A model generated the notes under the pieces. It searched no databases, was not told the origin of the DNA, and saw only the letters and a list, made by a program, of their open reading frames with translations. The position numbers and the translations under genes were made by a program. Positions 34,343-41,890 of a stretch of DNA of 56,626 bases are shown one piece after another. Positions within the stretch are counted from its first letter, which is position 1, and the number at the start of each line of letters is the position of its first letter. The DNA comes from Treponema sp. (GTDB taxonomy: Bacteria; Spirochaetota; Spirochaetia; Treponematales; Treponemataceae), in assembly GCA_017534445.1 (NCBI GenBank), contig JAFXWC010000046.1, positions 1 through 56,626 of the forward strand. Direction: 5' to 3'.

Positions 34343-35338
34343 GTGTTGGAAATAGAAAAATTAAGCGGAAGTGCTTTTCTTCCCTTTCCCGAATGCAAGG
34401 CTTTTATGCTGGATGAATTTGCCTCGCGAATAGGCCTGGACACTAATTCCAGAAAGGAATACGGGGATCTTGTCTACTTGCCAAGCTACAGCGCAGATTG
34501 TGTAACAGAAACTTCATCTTCCATACCCTACTTTTGCGCAACAGCCCTTTTGGAACCCTTCATATTAAAATTCAATTCAATCGGAGAGGCGGCAAATGCA
34601 CTAAAGGGAATACAGCGTTCTTGGGCACCCTACTCTTTTACCAACCACCGAAGGCAAACCCTTATACAGGAAAAGCTCCCCTACCTTCCGCTTAAGCCCC
34701 GAAACTTTCCTGTAAAGATTCCGCAAAGCCCCATGGGTTTCTACACCCTTTTGGACGAGCACACAATTCTTGCAAGCGCAAAAACTTCCAGCTGCATTCC
34801 CCTTGGAACCCTGAACTTTGAAGAAGACCACGAAAACCCACCAAGCCGCGCTTACCTAAAGATTCAGGAAGCACTAACACTATTCAACCACTTTTTTGGA
34901 GATGAGCTTCCCTCAAAAGAAAGCCTCTGTTTTGAAGCAGGAGCATGCCCCGGCGGCTGGACCTACGTTCTTACCCTTCTTGGCGCAAGAGTCTTTGCCG
35001 TAGACAGAAGCCCCCTGGCAGACAGCCTTATGAAAAACCCGCTCGTCACTTTTTCTGCCCACGATGCCTTTACGCTAAAGCCTTCAGACATACGAGACTC
35101 CCTTGGCGGAGACCCGGACTGGATTCTTAGCGACGTAATCTGCTATCCAGAACGCCTTTTGCAATGGGTAAAGACCTGGCTTGAAAGTGGCATAAAATTC
35201 AACATGATTTGCACAATAAAGATGCAGGGCGGAATAAACTGGCAGGCCGCAGAAGAATTTGCCTCTTTACCAAACAGCCGCGTTGTCCACCTGCACTACA
35301 ACAAGCACGAGCTTACCTTTTTGATGCGCAACAGGTAA
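34343..35338 (+). CDS. RlmM-like rRNA 2'-O-methyltransferase
   Basis: A 331-residue SAM-dependent methyltransferase of the FtsJ/RlmM type. RlmM methylates the 2'-OH of C2498 in 23S rRNA. An N-terminal THUMP-like region is followed by the Rossmann core: CFEAGACPGGWTYVLTLLGA, VFAVDRSPLADS, DPDWILSDVICYPERLL, FNMICTIKMQGG and YNKHELTFLMR, the Asp/Lys/Glu pieces of the catalytic tetrad. Start is GTG at 34343 with AGGA five bases upstream; the following TTG is an alternative. It is probably cotranscribed with pilZ. The RNA target in this organism is inferred from family only. Confidence 0.8.
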   Translation: MLEIEKLSGSAFLPFPECKAFMLDEFASRIGLDTNSRKEYGDLVYLPSYSADCVTETSSSIPYFCATALLEPFILKFNSIGEAANALKGIQRSWAPYSFTNHRRQTLIQEKLPYLPLKPRNFPVKIPQSPMGFYTLLDEHTILASAKTSSCIPLGTLNFEEDHENPPSRAYLKIQEALTLFNHFFGDELPSKESLCFEAGACPGGWTYVLTLLGARVFAVDRSPLADSLMKNPLVTFSAHDAFTLKPSDIRDSLGGDPDWILSDVICYPERLLQWVKTWLESGIKFNMICTIKMQGGINWQAAEEFASLPNSRVVHLHYNKHELTFLMRNR

Positions 35339-35362
35339 GCAATGGCATTGCTTAAAAACATC

Positions 35363-35392
35363 TTGTCTCTCAAATAAAAATCATAGTATATT
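35363..35392 (+). promoter_or_regulatory. Promoter of the small hydrophobic peptide mRNA
   Basis: TTGTCT and TATATT are separated by 18 bp, giving a start near 35399, immediately before the GGAACATCGCAGT leader repeat. Confidence 0.55.
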
Positions 35393-35401
35393 ATTTACAT
35401 T

Positions 35402-35432
35402 GGAACATCGCAGTATCGGGTGGCTGTCTCCT
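35402..35432 (+). repeat. Leader repeat, plus-strand copy
   Basis: GGAACATCGCAGT, five bases, then GTGGCTGTCTCCT. The inverted copy is at 35615-35643 and lies in the leader of the opposing transcript. Its TCTCC end can pair with the peptide ribosome site GGGAGA at 35446-35451. Confidence 0.8.
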
Positions 35433-35463
35433 AATCTTAATGAAAGGGAGATTTCGTGCAGAT

Positions 35464-35541
35464 ATGACAAAATACGAAAAGGCAATGCTTATAATTGCCA
35501 TTCTTACTTTGCTTATAGAAGCACTCGCTCTCTTCAAGTAA
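35464..35541 (+). CDS. 25-residue hydrophobic peptide, holin-like toxin candidate
   Basis: A tiny ORF: MTKYEKAMLI, AILTLLIEALALFK in sum, with a charged N-terminus, one membrane helix (residues 8-23) and a terminal Lys. This matches the shape of TxpA/Fst-like and putative holin-like toxins. GGGAG lies 13 bases upstream, and in-frame ATG at 35440 would add eight residues. The GGGAGA site can be masked by TCTCC at 35428-35432 of the same RNA. A promoter precedes it and a bidirectional terminator follows. Identification as a type I toxin rests on the architecture; toxicity is untested. Confidence 0.6.
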   Translation: MTKYEKAMLIIAILTLLIEALALFK

Positions 35542-35561
35542 ACCTTGTAGAGCAAAAAATA

Positions 35562-35600
35562 AAGCCTACCCAAGCGTAGCAGTTTCTGAGTAGGCTTTTT
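35562..35600. terminator. Bidirectional terminator shared by two convergent RNAs
   Basis: The stem AAGCCTAC/GTAGGCTT is followed by TTTTT on the plus strand and by TTTATTTTTT on the minus strand, so it can end both the peptide mRNA and the opposing RNA. Confidence 0.75.
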
Positions 35601-35614
35601 AACAAAATGCTAAA

Positions 35615-35643
35615 AGGAGACGGCCACAAAACTGCGATGTTCC
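35615..35643 (-). repeat. Leader repeat, minus-strand copy
   Basis: Reading the minus strand: GGAACATCGCAGT, three bases, GTGGCCGTCTCCT. It is an inverted duplicate of 35402-35432, one substitution and one length change apart. Confidence 0.8.
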
Positions 35644-35655
35644 TTTTACTGTTTA

Positions 35656-35684
35656 AATATACCCCAATTTATTGCCACCGTCAA
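35656..35684 (-). promoter_or_regulatory. Promoter of the candidate antitoxin RNA
   Basis: On the minus strand TTGACG and TATATT are separated by 17 bp, stronger by consensus than the opposing peptide promoter, as expected for an antitoxin RNA. Confidence 0.6.
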
Positions 35685-35710
35685 GCATTGCCTTGGCCAA
35701 AGGAGGTCGT

Positions 35711-36439
35711 ATGAAAAATCTCACCAGCACACAAAAGCATTGCAACGCAAAACATTTCAAGGCAGCGCACAGCCTGGGCCTTGTCTTGGCCGCACTGGCA
35801 CTCTGCACCCTTTCACCACTTACACCCACAGCTGCCCACGCAGAAAAAGCAGTAAAAACAGGAAGCTTCCCCTACGGAAAAAAGGGAAACACAGAAAAAG
35901 CCTTTACGTCCAGCTGCTACACAAAAAAATTCCCCAAGCTGGAAATGACGGTTGAAGTCCCAGAATTTGAAGGCTGCGACAAGCTAAACAGCAGCATAAA
36001 AGAATGGCTAAGCAAACAATGCAAGTACGCGGAAGAAAATTACACAGACAACGCAGAAGAAAAAGGAGAGTATTCAATCTTCATAGGAACCGTAACATAC
36101 ACAGGCTCCTATATCTCCGTACTCTTTTACGAAAAAGTCGATGCAGGCGGAATCCACCCCTACATAGCAAGAAAAAGCTTTGTCTACAACAAAGAAAGTA
36201 AAAAAATGGTGGCATCCGCAAAAGAATTCATCTCGGACAAAGCCTACAAAGAAGCACTTGAACCTGTACTGGAAAAAAATGAAACTTCGGCAGACGAAGC
36301 ATTTGCCATTGGCATACCAGAACTGGACAAGCTGCCCTTCGTTCTTACCCCAACTTCTGTGGAACTAATAATAGGCGGGGAACACATGTACGGCTACATG
36401 TGGGGAATGGAATTCATTGTCCCTGTAAATAGGCAGTAA
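35711..36439 (+). CDS. Secreted DUF3298/RsiV-like protein
   Basis: A 242-residue exported protein. The signal peptide has a long basic start and core LGLVLAALALCTL ending AAHA. The mature domain resembles DUF4163/DUF3298 proteins (RsiV, PdaC N-part): FPKLEMTVEVPEFEG, then YISVLFYEKVDAGGIHPYI (a GGxHP variant of the usual GGAHG), FVYNKESKKMVASAKEFI, and FVLTPTSVELII late. AGGAGGTCGT precedes the ATG at 35711, excluding the longer frame from 35672. Related anti-sigma or lysozyme-binding roles are possible but unproven. Confidence 0.75.
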   Translation: MKNLTSTQKHCNAKHFKAAHSLGLVLAALALCTLSPLTPTAAHAEKAVKTGSFPYGKKGNTEKAFTSSCYTKKFPKLEMTVEVPEFEGCDKLNSSIKEWLSKQCKYAEENYTDNAEEKGEYSIFIGTVTYTGSYISVLFYEKVDAGGIHPYIARKSFVYNKESKKMVASAKEFISDKAYKEALEPVLEKNETSADEAFAIGIPELDKLPFVLTPTSVELIIGGEHMYGYMWGMEFIVPVNRQ

Positions 36440-36535
36440 CGGGCGTTACGGGCGGCGTTTGAGCCCGTAGAAGGGGTAGGACGCAACGCAGTGCGGCCGC
36501 AGGGGAAGGCTTTCCCCTCCCCATTTAAGCAAAAC

Positions 36536-36982
36536 CTAGAACCAGAGAGAAGCCTGGTCTTCCCAGTCGATGATTTCTTCCGGTGCAAAGAAGAGGTCTA
36601 TCTCGCGATTGGCACTTTCCTCGCAATCACTTGCGTGGATAATATTGTGCGTAGTGTGAGAGCAGAAGTCTCCGCGGATTGTTCCCGGATGAGCCTCTGC
36701 AGGACTTGTGGAGCCTGTCATCTTCCTTACCAAAGTAATGCAGTCATCTCCCTGCCAAACCATTGCAACAACAGGACCACTTGTAATGTAGTCAACAAGC
36801 GGATCATAGAAGGGCTTACCCTTGTGTTCGGCATAATGCTTAGAAGCCAATTCCGGGCTAATGTTCATAAGCTTAAGCCCTACCAGCTTAAGACCTTTCT
36901 TCTCGAGGCGGCTGATAACCTCGCCTACAAGCCTACGGTTCAAAACACCGGGCTTTAACATGGCAAAACATCTTGTACTCAT
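36536..36982 (-). CDS. ndk: Nucleoside diphosphate kinase
   Basis: A 148-residue NDK that exchanges gamma-phosphates among nucleoside triphosphates through a phosphohistidine. Motifs are FAMLKPGVLNRRLVGEVI at the nucleotide site, HYAEHKGKPFYDPLVDYI, GPVVAMVWQG, and the catalytic histidine in HNIIHASDCEESANREI. The usual HGSD is HASD, which several families share. No ribosome site is seen; TAATTT ends nine bases before the ATG. The gap 36440-36535 upstream of its stop holds only GC-rich hairpins such as GGGGAAGGCTTTCCCC. Confidence 0.95.
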   Translation of the reverse strand: MSTRCFAMLKPGVLNRRLVGEVISRLEKKGLKLVGLKLMNISPELASKHYAEHKGKPFYDPLVDYITSGPVVAMVWQGDDCITLVRKMTGSTSPAEAHPGTIRGDFCSHTTHNIIHASDCEESANREIDLFFAPEEIIDWEDQASLWF

Positions 36983-36991
36983 AGTCTGTAC

Positions 36992-37020
36992 AAATTAGCA
37001 GAAAATTCAACTTTATTCAA
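36992..37020 (-). promoter_or_regulatory. Promoter of ndk
   Basis: On the minus strand TTGAAT and TAATTT are separated by 17 bp; the -10 ends nine bases before the start codon. Confidence 0.45.
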
Positions 37021-37119
37021 GGTCTTGCTAGATTTTTCATATCTGGAGCATACTTCTATTCTTACTGCCCCTTCGGGGGTCAATCGTATTACGGGCTTTG
37101 CGGGGCAATTTCTTCTAAA

Positions 37120-37225
37120 CCAAGCAGCGCCAAGGACGGCGCGTCAACTGTTAGGAATGAAAGAATTTGCAAGTTTTTGAAAAAAACTTGCGTGGTAAAA
37201 ATTGCACGGACGCAATTTTTACCAC
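37120..37225 (+). repeat. Three-hairpin repeat, family C copy 1
   Basis: Three consecutive hairpins: GCGCC-aaggac-GGCGC; GCAAGTTTTT-gaaa-AAAACTTGC; GGTAAAAATTGC-acggac-GCAATTTTTACC. The copy at 55046-55147 keeps the order, loops and pairing while changing stem bases on both sides. The surrounding gap 36983-37350 holds also a CCCC-ttc-GGGG hairpin and no ORF. Confidence 0.85.
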
Positions 37226-37283
37226 CAATCCCGGCTAGGATGCCTTTGCCTAAGGATATGCTAAAGAAAAAATTCTATTCCCC

Positions 37284-37318
37284 CACGACACTATTTGTCA
37301 TACCCCCTGCATTAGACT
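37284..37318 (+). promoter_or_regulatory. Shared 17-bp element plus -10, copy P1
   Basis: CACGACACTATTTGTCA, 12 bases, then TAGACT. The -10 ends 32 bases before the ATG at 37351. The same geometry occurs at 40183, 46902 and 47702. Confidence 0.75.
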
Positions 37319-37350
37319 AAAAAAAAGCGACAAAACAGGAGGACACTATT

Positions 37351-37566
37351 ATGGTAAAGAAAATCCTTATCGGCACAGGCATAGGCCTTTTGGCAACAAT
37401 CATCTACAGCACAATCAGCAAAATAAAAGAAGAAAACGAAGAACTCAAGGAATACAGCACGGATCTTCTCCAAAAGAACCTGGAGCTAAGTGAAATCATA
37501 AACAGGTACAACCTTGACGAAGTCGAACCAAGAGGTTTTACCGTATTTTCCGGAACAAAGGCATGA
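37351..37566 (+). CDS. Small membrane-anchored coiled-coil protein
   Basis: A 71-residue protein with an N-terminal membrane helix (KILIGTGIGLLATIIYS, residues 4-20) followed by a charged coiled-coil (EENEELKEYSTDLLQKNLEL) and a short tail. The design recalls small stress-envelope proteins such as PspB or YtxH types without specific similarity. AGGAGG precedes the ATG. Expressed from the shared element P1, so it probably belongs to the same regulon as the zinc-ribbon operon. A family A repeat begins two bases after its stop. Confidence 0.7.
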   Translation: MVKKILIGTGIGLLATIIYSTISKIKEENEELKEYSTDLLQKNLELSEIINRYNLDEVEPRGFTVFSGTKA

Positions 37567-37567
37567 G

Positions 37568-37650
37568 GCCGGATTGGAAGGGCCCGCCAAAGGCGGGTTG
37601 CCAAAAGGCAATGGAGCGGGAAGGGACCCGAGGAACCCTGAAAAGCCGTT
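37568..37650 (-). repeat. Dispersed GC-rich repeat, family A copy 4 (inverted)
   Basis: Reading the minus strand, CAGGGTTCCTCGGGTCCC, CCCGCTCCATTGCC, AACCCGCCTTTGGCGGG and CCCTTCCAATCCGG match the copy at 32968-33048. The inner hairpin CCCGCC-tttg-GGCGGG has a changed loop. Confidence 0.8.
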
Positions 37651-37751
37651 CCACGATAAATGAATGTTTGCAGAGGAACGGATGACTTTAAAGGAACTGC
37701 CGTCCAAAAAAAATCATTGCAAACAAAAAAAAGGCGGTGTATCATAAAATC

Positions 37752-38711
37752 ATGCCAAAACACGAACACGATGAAAAGTCACCAAAACTTACGGTGCCGC
37801 AAATAATTGAATACTGCAAGAACGACCTGGGCCTTACGTTCAATCTGATGGACGAAGACACCGCCGCAGAATTCCTTAGGACTCACAATTATTTCTTCCG
37901 CCTAAAGCAGTATGCCGGAATTTGCAAGGAACAGACAAAGAGCGGCAAATACATAGGCCTTGACTTTGGTCACCTGGTTGAACTTTCTACTATAGATATG
38001 TTCCTAAGAAAGCTGCTTCTTAAAATGACTATAGACCTCGAGCATTACCTTAAGGTTAAGATTGTTAACGAATGCCAGGAAAACGATGCGGATGACGGTT
38101 ACGGCGTAGTTGCTGCCTTCCTCCAAAAGCACCCCAAGGTAAAAAATTCAATTGAGGACAGCTCAAAACTTGCGGGCTACAACGGCTTCAACATAAGAAA
38201 ATACGTTGACACCCCAGCAGTCTGGAATTTCATAGAAATGATTGGCTTTTTTGACTTCATCAACTTTTATTCCTTCTACTACGACTACTTCCATTTGCGG
38301 TGCAAGTACACAAAGTATTTCGACTCCGTGCGCAGGCTAAGAAACGCTGCCGCCCACAACGTATGCCTTTTGTACAACTTTACACCCTTGCAGACTTTCT
38401 GCTACGACATGGACATAAGCTTTGAGCTTCTTGGTGCAAACCTTGGCATAGGCAACGGAGTAATTTCAAGCTGCATGAAGGTACCCCTGCTGAACGACTT
38501 TGCCGCAATGCTTTCCGTCTACACCCAGCTGGTCTCTTCGCAAAAGGTAAAAGAAAAAACCCTAGAAGAAATCAAAGCCTTCTTTGACGGAAGGATGGTC
38601 TACCGAAAGCAGTATTTTGAATCCTTCCCGTCCGTCAAGAACGCCTACAAATTTGCCCGCTCTGTGCTGGACTGGTATTCAGGCAAGGTGGATGTCAAAG
38701 CGGCTGAGTAA
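37752..38711 (+). CDS. Abi_2 (AbiD/AbiF) family HEPN protein
   Basis: A 319-residue protein of the Abi_2 family, known from phage abortive-infection systems. N-terminal segment LTVPQIIEYC then AEFLRTHNYFFRLKQYAG is typical; the HEPN ribonuclease-type motif is VRRLRNAAAHNVCLLYN (RNAAAH, an Rx4H pattern). Family members are thought to be RNA-targeting and growth-arresting. Start may be ATG 37752 or GTG 37737; neither has a clear ribosome site. Its 3' end overlaps the convergent XRE gene by 17 bases, which may make antisense RNA between the two. A toxin-like role is inferred from family. Confidence 0.8.
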   Translation: MPKHEHDEKSPKLTVPQIIEYCKNDLGLTFNLMDEDTAAEFLRTHNYFFRLKQYAGICKEQTKSGKYIGLDFGHLVELSTIDMFLRKLLLKMTIDLEHYLKVKIVNECQENDADDGYGVVAAFLQKHPKVKNSIEDSSKLAGYNGFNIRKYVDTPAVWNFIEMIGFFDFINFYSFYYDYFHLRCKYTKYFDSVRRLRNAAAHNVCLLYNFTPLQTFCYDMDISFELLGANLGIGNGVISSCMKVPLLNDFAAMLSVYTQLVSSQKVKEKTLEEIKAFFDGRMVYRKQYFESFPSVKNAYKFARSVLDWYSGKVDVKAAE

Positions 38712-39039
38712 GTTCAAGAAGAAGGGAGTCCACGTACTTCCTTATATTTTCCGCAATTGCTTTCTTTACAGCGGCTGAATCAGCAGAGTCATTTGCAAAT
38801 GAACTTCCGACCGGAAGAAAAAGGCAGTGAATGTCCACGTTCAGTGCCTTGGTAATCTTTGCAAGATTTTTGTCGCTCGTCCAGCACCGGGAAAGCTCAA
38901 TGTTCTTTACGGTCTCCTCAGAAACTTCCGCCTTCTCCGCAAGCTCAAACTGCGTAAGCTTACGCTCCTTCCTTATGCGCTTTACGTTTTCCCCAAGCCT
39001 CTTCTGTATGTCATCTGAAGTCATGCATATATTTTTCAT
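38695..39039 (-). CDS. XRE-family HTH regulator
   Basis: A 114-residue protein with a Cro/C1-type helix-turn-helix (about residues 14-70): IRKERKLTQFELAEKAEVSEE and TVKNIELSRCWTSDKNLAKI, then LNVDIHCLFL. A C-terminal helical tail probably dimerises. It converges on the Abi_2 gene and overlaps its end, a layout in which the regulator could act as an antitoxin-like controller, though toxin and antitoxin usually share a strand. The start could be 39039 or the internal ATG at 39024. Confidence 0.8.
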   Translation of the reverse strand: MKNICMTSDDIQKRLGENVKRIRKERKLTQFELAEKAEVSEETVKNIELSRCWTSDKNLAKITKALNVDIHCLFLPVGSSFANDSADSAAVKKAIAENIRKYVDSLLLELTQPL

Positions 39040-39091
39040 ATATAAGCCAATTTTCTAAATGATAGCTCACGACATATTTATTGAAATAATG

Positions 39092-39120
39092 TTGCAATCT
39101 AACAGAAACAGATGTATAAT
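39092..39120 (+). promoter_or_regulatory. Promoter of the WYL regulator gene
   Basis: TTGCAA and TATAAT are separated by 17 bp, giving a leader of about 60 nt before the ATG at 39190. Confidence 0.6.
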
Positions 39121-39189
39121 AAAAACATATTTTGCTTTTTTAGGTTTTGACTAGCACCAAAAAGGCAAAAATCAGCAAAACGGTTTGAT

Positions 39190-40170
39190 ATGGAACGGCA
39201 GATAAAATTACCAGGCTTACGGTTGGAACAGATTCTTGAACTCCTGCAGTCGGGAAAAACCTATACCGCAAAAGAAATTGCAAATACGGTTGTGGAAGGA
39301 ATCTACAAGCCGCGAACAATTCAGCGAGACATTGAATACATGCGTGACACGCTCGATATCCCGATCAAAAGCAACAACAAAGGCTACTATTGCACGAAAA
39401 AAAGCTGCTTCATAAAAAGCATACCCATTTCCGAAGGAGAAGCATTCGCTGTTGCAGTCCTGAACCCGCTCCTTGAGCAATACCGGAATTCTCCCTTAGA
39501 AAGCCAGCTCCGTTCCGTATTCAAGAAAATTGCAGCATGCCTGCCAGACAAAATCACGGTGGACACATCATTTCTGAATCCTTCTATCACATTCATACCG
39601 GACAGGGCAGAAAACGTAAAACCAGAACTGTTTGAAGCCATATTTGAGTCCATAAAAACCTACCGTTCACTCAAGTTTGAATACCGCCCGCTTCAAAAGC
39701 CATCGTTTCTGGAACGAACAATAGACCCCTACCATGCGGTCTGTCAGAGGGGCAACTGGTACGTAATAGGAAAGTGCCACGACAAGGGCGACGTGCGAAT
39801 CTTCTCCCTTGGCAGAATGAAAAACGCCGTACTCACCAAAGAAAAGTTCAGCATCCCAAAAGATTTCAAGACCTCTGACTATTTTGACAGTGAGATGGGA
39901 GTATGGCTTAGCGACAAAACACCGGTAGAAGTAGAACTCCTCTTTGACAGTGAAATTGCAACCTACGCCACAAACCGCACCTGGCACAGCAACCAGACCA
40001 TAAAAGAAAACGCAGACGGCAGCGTATACCTAAAATTCAAAACCACGCAAAAGAATGAACTCATGCGCTTTATCCTAGGACAGGGACACACCGTAAAACT
40101 TCTCTCCCCGCCCGCACTTGTGGAAGAACTAAAAGCCGAACTAAAGCGCACACAGGAGATGTATGGGTAA
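39190..40170 (+). CDS. WYL-domain transcriptional regulator
   Basis: A 326-residue regulator with an N-terminal HTH_11-like domain (LRLEQILELLQSGKTYTAKE, then TIQRDIEYMRDTLDIPI) and a C-terminal WYL domain starting about residue 150 (LKFEYRP, VCQRGNWYVIGKC, FSLGRMKNAVL). The WYL motif itself reads WYV. WYL proteins such as BrxR, CapW and PafBC control phage-defence or DNA-damage genes by binding inverted repeats. Its stop is 13 bases before the P4 element of the zinc-ribbon operon, so it is the best candidate to recognise P1-P4. That link is inference. Confidence 0.82.
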   Translation: MERQIKLPGLRLEQILELLQSGKTYTAKEIANTVVEGIYKPRTIQRDIEYMRDTLDIPIKSNNKGYYCTKKSCFIKSIPISEGEAFAVAVLNPLLEQYRNSPLESQLRSVFKKIAACLPDKITVDTSFLNPSITFIPDRAENVKPELFEAIFESIKTYRSLKFEYRPLQKPSFLERTIDPYHAVCQRGNWYVIGKCHDKGDVRIFSLGRMKNAVLTKEKFSIPKDFKTSDYFDSEMGVWLSDKTPVEVELLFDSEIATYATNRTWHSNQTIKENADGSVYLKFKTTQKNELMRFILGQGHTVKLLSPPALVEELKAELKRTQEMYG

Positions 40171-40182
40171 AAACTTTTCCAC

Positions 40183-40217
40183 CATGACATTCGCTTGCAA
40201 GGGTGGCAGACTAGAAT
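40183..40217 (+). promoter_or_regulatory. Shared 17-bp element plus -10, copy P4
   Basis: CATGACATTCGCTTGCA, 12 bases, TAGAAT; the -10 ends 31 bases before the ATG at 40249. The right half is diverged (CTTGCA for TTGTCA) but position is kept. GGTGGCAG in the spacer is shared with P3. Confidence 0.65.
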
Positions 40218-40248
40218 GGAAATTATATTACGGTAAGGAGCAATTCTG

Positions 40249-41877
40249 ATGAAAGTTTGCAAAAAATGTGGTTACGAAAAGAACACAAACGACGCAAAAT
40301 TTTGTATAAACTGCGGAGAATCTTTATTAAATGATTCTGAAAACATAAAAACATATACAAATGTCGCTCTTGAAGGAGCAGCTGCAGAAACCGTACAACG
40401 TTACGGCTCTGCCGTAAAGGAACATTTCTTTGCATATTCTGGCGTTGATAATGAAACTGGAGAACAGCTAAAAAGAGGATTAAAAGCAATATCAAAATCT
40501 AAAGTAAATCCCAAATATATAAAACAAAACTTAAGACAACAGGCTGGTTTTTCTGCAGAAAATAAATATGCCGCCAGACAGAACGCAGAGAATATAATAA
40601 GGAAAAATGGTATTACAGTAAAGAATACAGACATAAAAGGGAGCGGTAGCTACAATGAATTTTTTGACCTGATAGCAAAAGACAAGGACGGAAATATAAT
40701 TGCTCAGGATCAGATGAAATTTGTGGGGGGCGATCCAAAAGAATGCTTAACGAAACTTGCTTCTAAGAAATTCCAAAAGTATCTTGACGCAGATGCTGAA
40801 ATCACCATTCCAAAAGACTATTATGAAGGTGTAGAAGTAGATGGCAAAATTGTAAGTATTTTTACCGAAATAGACCAAACGATAGGAAACCTTCAGAAAC
40901 AACTTGAGCACGCAAAAAGCAAAGGAAACAAAGAACTTGCTGATAACCTTCAAAAACAAATTGACAAATATAAAAAAATTAGAACCAGTGTAAAAAACAG
41001 CGAAATTACAAATGCCGAAGCAATGGAAGCAAGGCTGCATCCTGAACTTTCTACCGCAAAAGATATAGGCAAACTTTCACTAAGAGCTGGTGGACAACAG
41101 GCTCTTTACGGAGCAGCTATCGGAGGCGGTATTTCAATTATTCAGAATTGCGTTGCACTAATAAAGGGAGAAAAGAATTCTAAAGAAGCAGCATTGGCTG
41201 TTGCAGGCGACACAACAAAAGCTGCGGCTATAAGCTTTGTCACAGGTTTTTCAGGAAGTGCAATAAAAGGTGCAATGCAAAACGCAAAAAACACGACTTT
41301 AAGAGCTTTGTCAAAGAGCAATCTTGCAGGAACTCTTGTAACTACGACTGTAGAGACAGGAAAAACACTCAAAAAATACATCAATGGAGAAATATCAGGA
41401 TTGGACTGCCTTGAGGAACTGGGAGAAAAAGGAACAGGACAGGTAAGCGCAGCAATGTTTGCATTGATAGGACAGGCAGCGATACCTATACCAGTTGTTG
41501 GCGGACTTATCGGTTCTATGGTGGGGTACGCCCTTAGTACTGCTTTTTATAAAGAAGTTGTTAATACACTAAAAACTGAAAAATTTGCCAAGGAAGAAAG
41601 AATTCGTATTGAAAAAGAATGTAAAGAAGCAATTTTGCTTATTCAACAGTATCGTTCAGAAATGAATGTAGTCATCAATAACTATCTTTTAGATTATTCA
41701 ACAACATTCAACGGAGCATTTGACCAGATGTTAGTTTCTTTGAATATCAATGACATTGATGGCTTTATTGGTGGTGCAAACACAATAACAGAAAAACTAA
41801 ACGGAAATGTTTCCTTCAGAAGTTTTCAAGAATTCGAAACAAATGTAATGAATAATTCCGAACCATTCAGATTATAA
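40249..41877 (+). CDS. Zinc-ribbon, QxK nuclease-like, glycine-zipper membrane protein
   Basis: A 542-residue protein, first of a six-gene operon. Residues 4-22 form a C4 zinc ribbon (CKKCGYEKN, CINCG). Residues about 140-185 carry EFFDLIAKDKDGNIIAQDQMK, split as D then QxK, which resembles the Mrr-type variant of the PD-(D/E)XK nuclease core; this is inference. A coiled-coil (about 205-250) leads to three glycine/alanine-rich hydrophobic segments (ALYGAAIGGGISII; AAISFVTGFSGSAI; IPVVGGLIGSMVGYALST), typical of membrane-inserting glycine zippers. TAAGGAG precedes the ATG. Family not named with confidence; a conflict or envelope-stress effector is possible. Confidence 0.65.
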   Translation: MKVCKKCGYEKNTNDAKFCINCGESLLNDSENIKTYTNVALEGAAAETVQRYGSAVKEHFFAYSGVDNETGEQLKRGLKAISKSKVNPKYIKQNLRQQAGFSAENKYAARQNAENIIRKNGITVKNTDIKGSGSYNEFFDLIAKDKDGNIIAQDQMKFVGGDPKECLTKLASKKFQKYLDADAEITIPKDYYEGVEVDGKIVSIFTEIDQTIGNLQKQLEHAKSKGNKELADNLQKQIDKYKKIRTSVKNSEITNAEAMEARLHPELSTAKDIGKLSLRAGGQQALYGAAIGGGISIIQNCVALIKGEKNSKEAALAVAGDTTKAAAISFVTGFSGSAIKGAMQNAKNTTLRALSKSNLAGTLVTTTVETGKTLKKYINGEISGLDCLEELGEKGTGQVSAAMFALIGQAAIPIPVVGGLIGSMVGYALSTAFYKEVVNTLKTEKFAKEERIRIEKECKEAILLIQQYRSEMNVVINNYLLDYSTTFNGAFDQMLVSLNINDIDGFIGGANTITEKLNGNVSFRSFQEFETNVMNNSEPFRL

Positions 41878-41890
41878 AAAGGAGAAGACC

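Larger units (their letters stand above)
35555..35649 (-). ncRNA. Candidate antitoxin RNA
   Basis: A predicted minus-strand RNA of about 95 nt from the promoter at 35656-35684 to the shared terminator. It encodes no obvious peptide. Its leader carries GGAACATCGCAGT and GTGGCCGTCTCCTTTT, almost the same as the toxin mRNA leader. It also contains CTCCTTT, which is complementary to AAAGGGAG around the peptide ribosome site with one bulge. Its 3' end overlaps the toxin mRNA tail. Confidence 0.5.

Noticed and set aside
34343..35338. Possible fusion of a THUMP protein with a nuclease
   Set aside because: All motifs fit a single RlmM-like methyltransferase.
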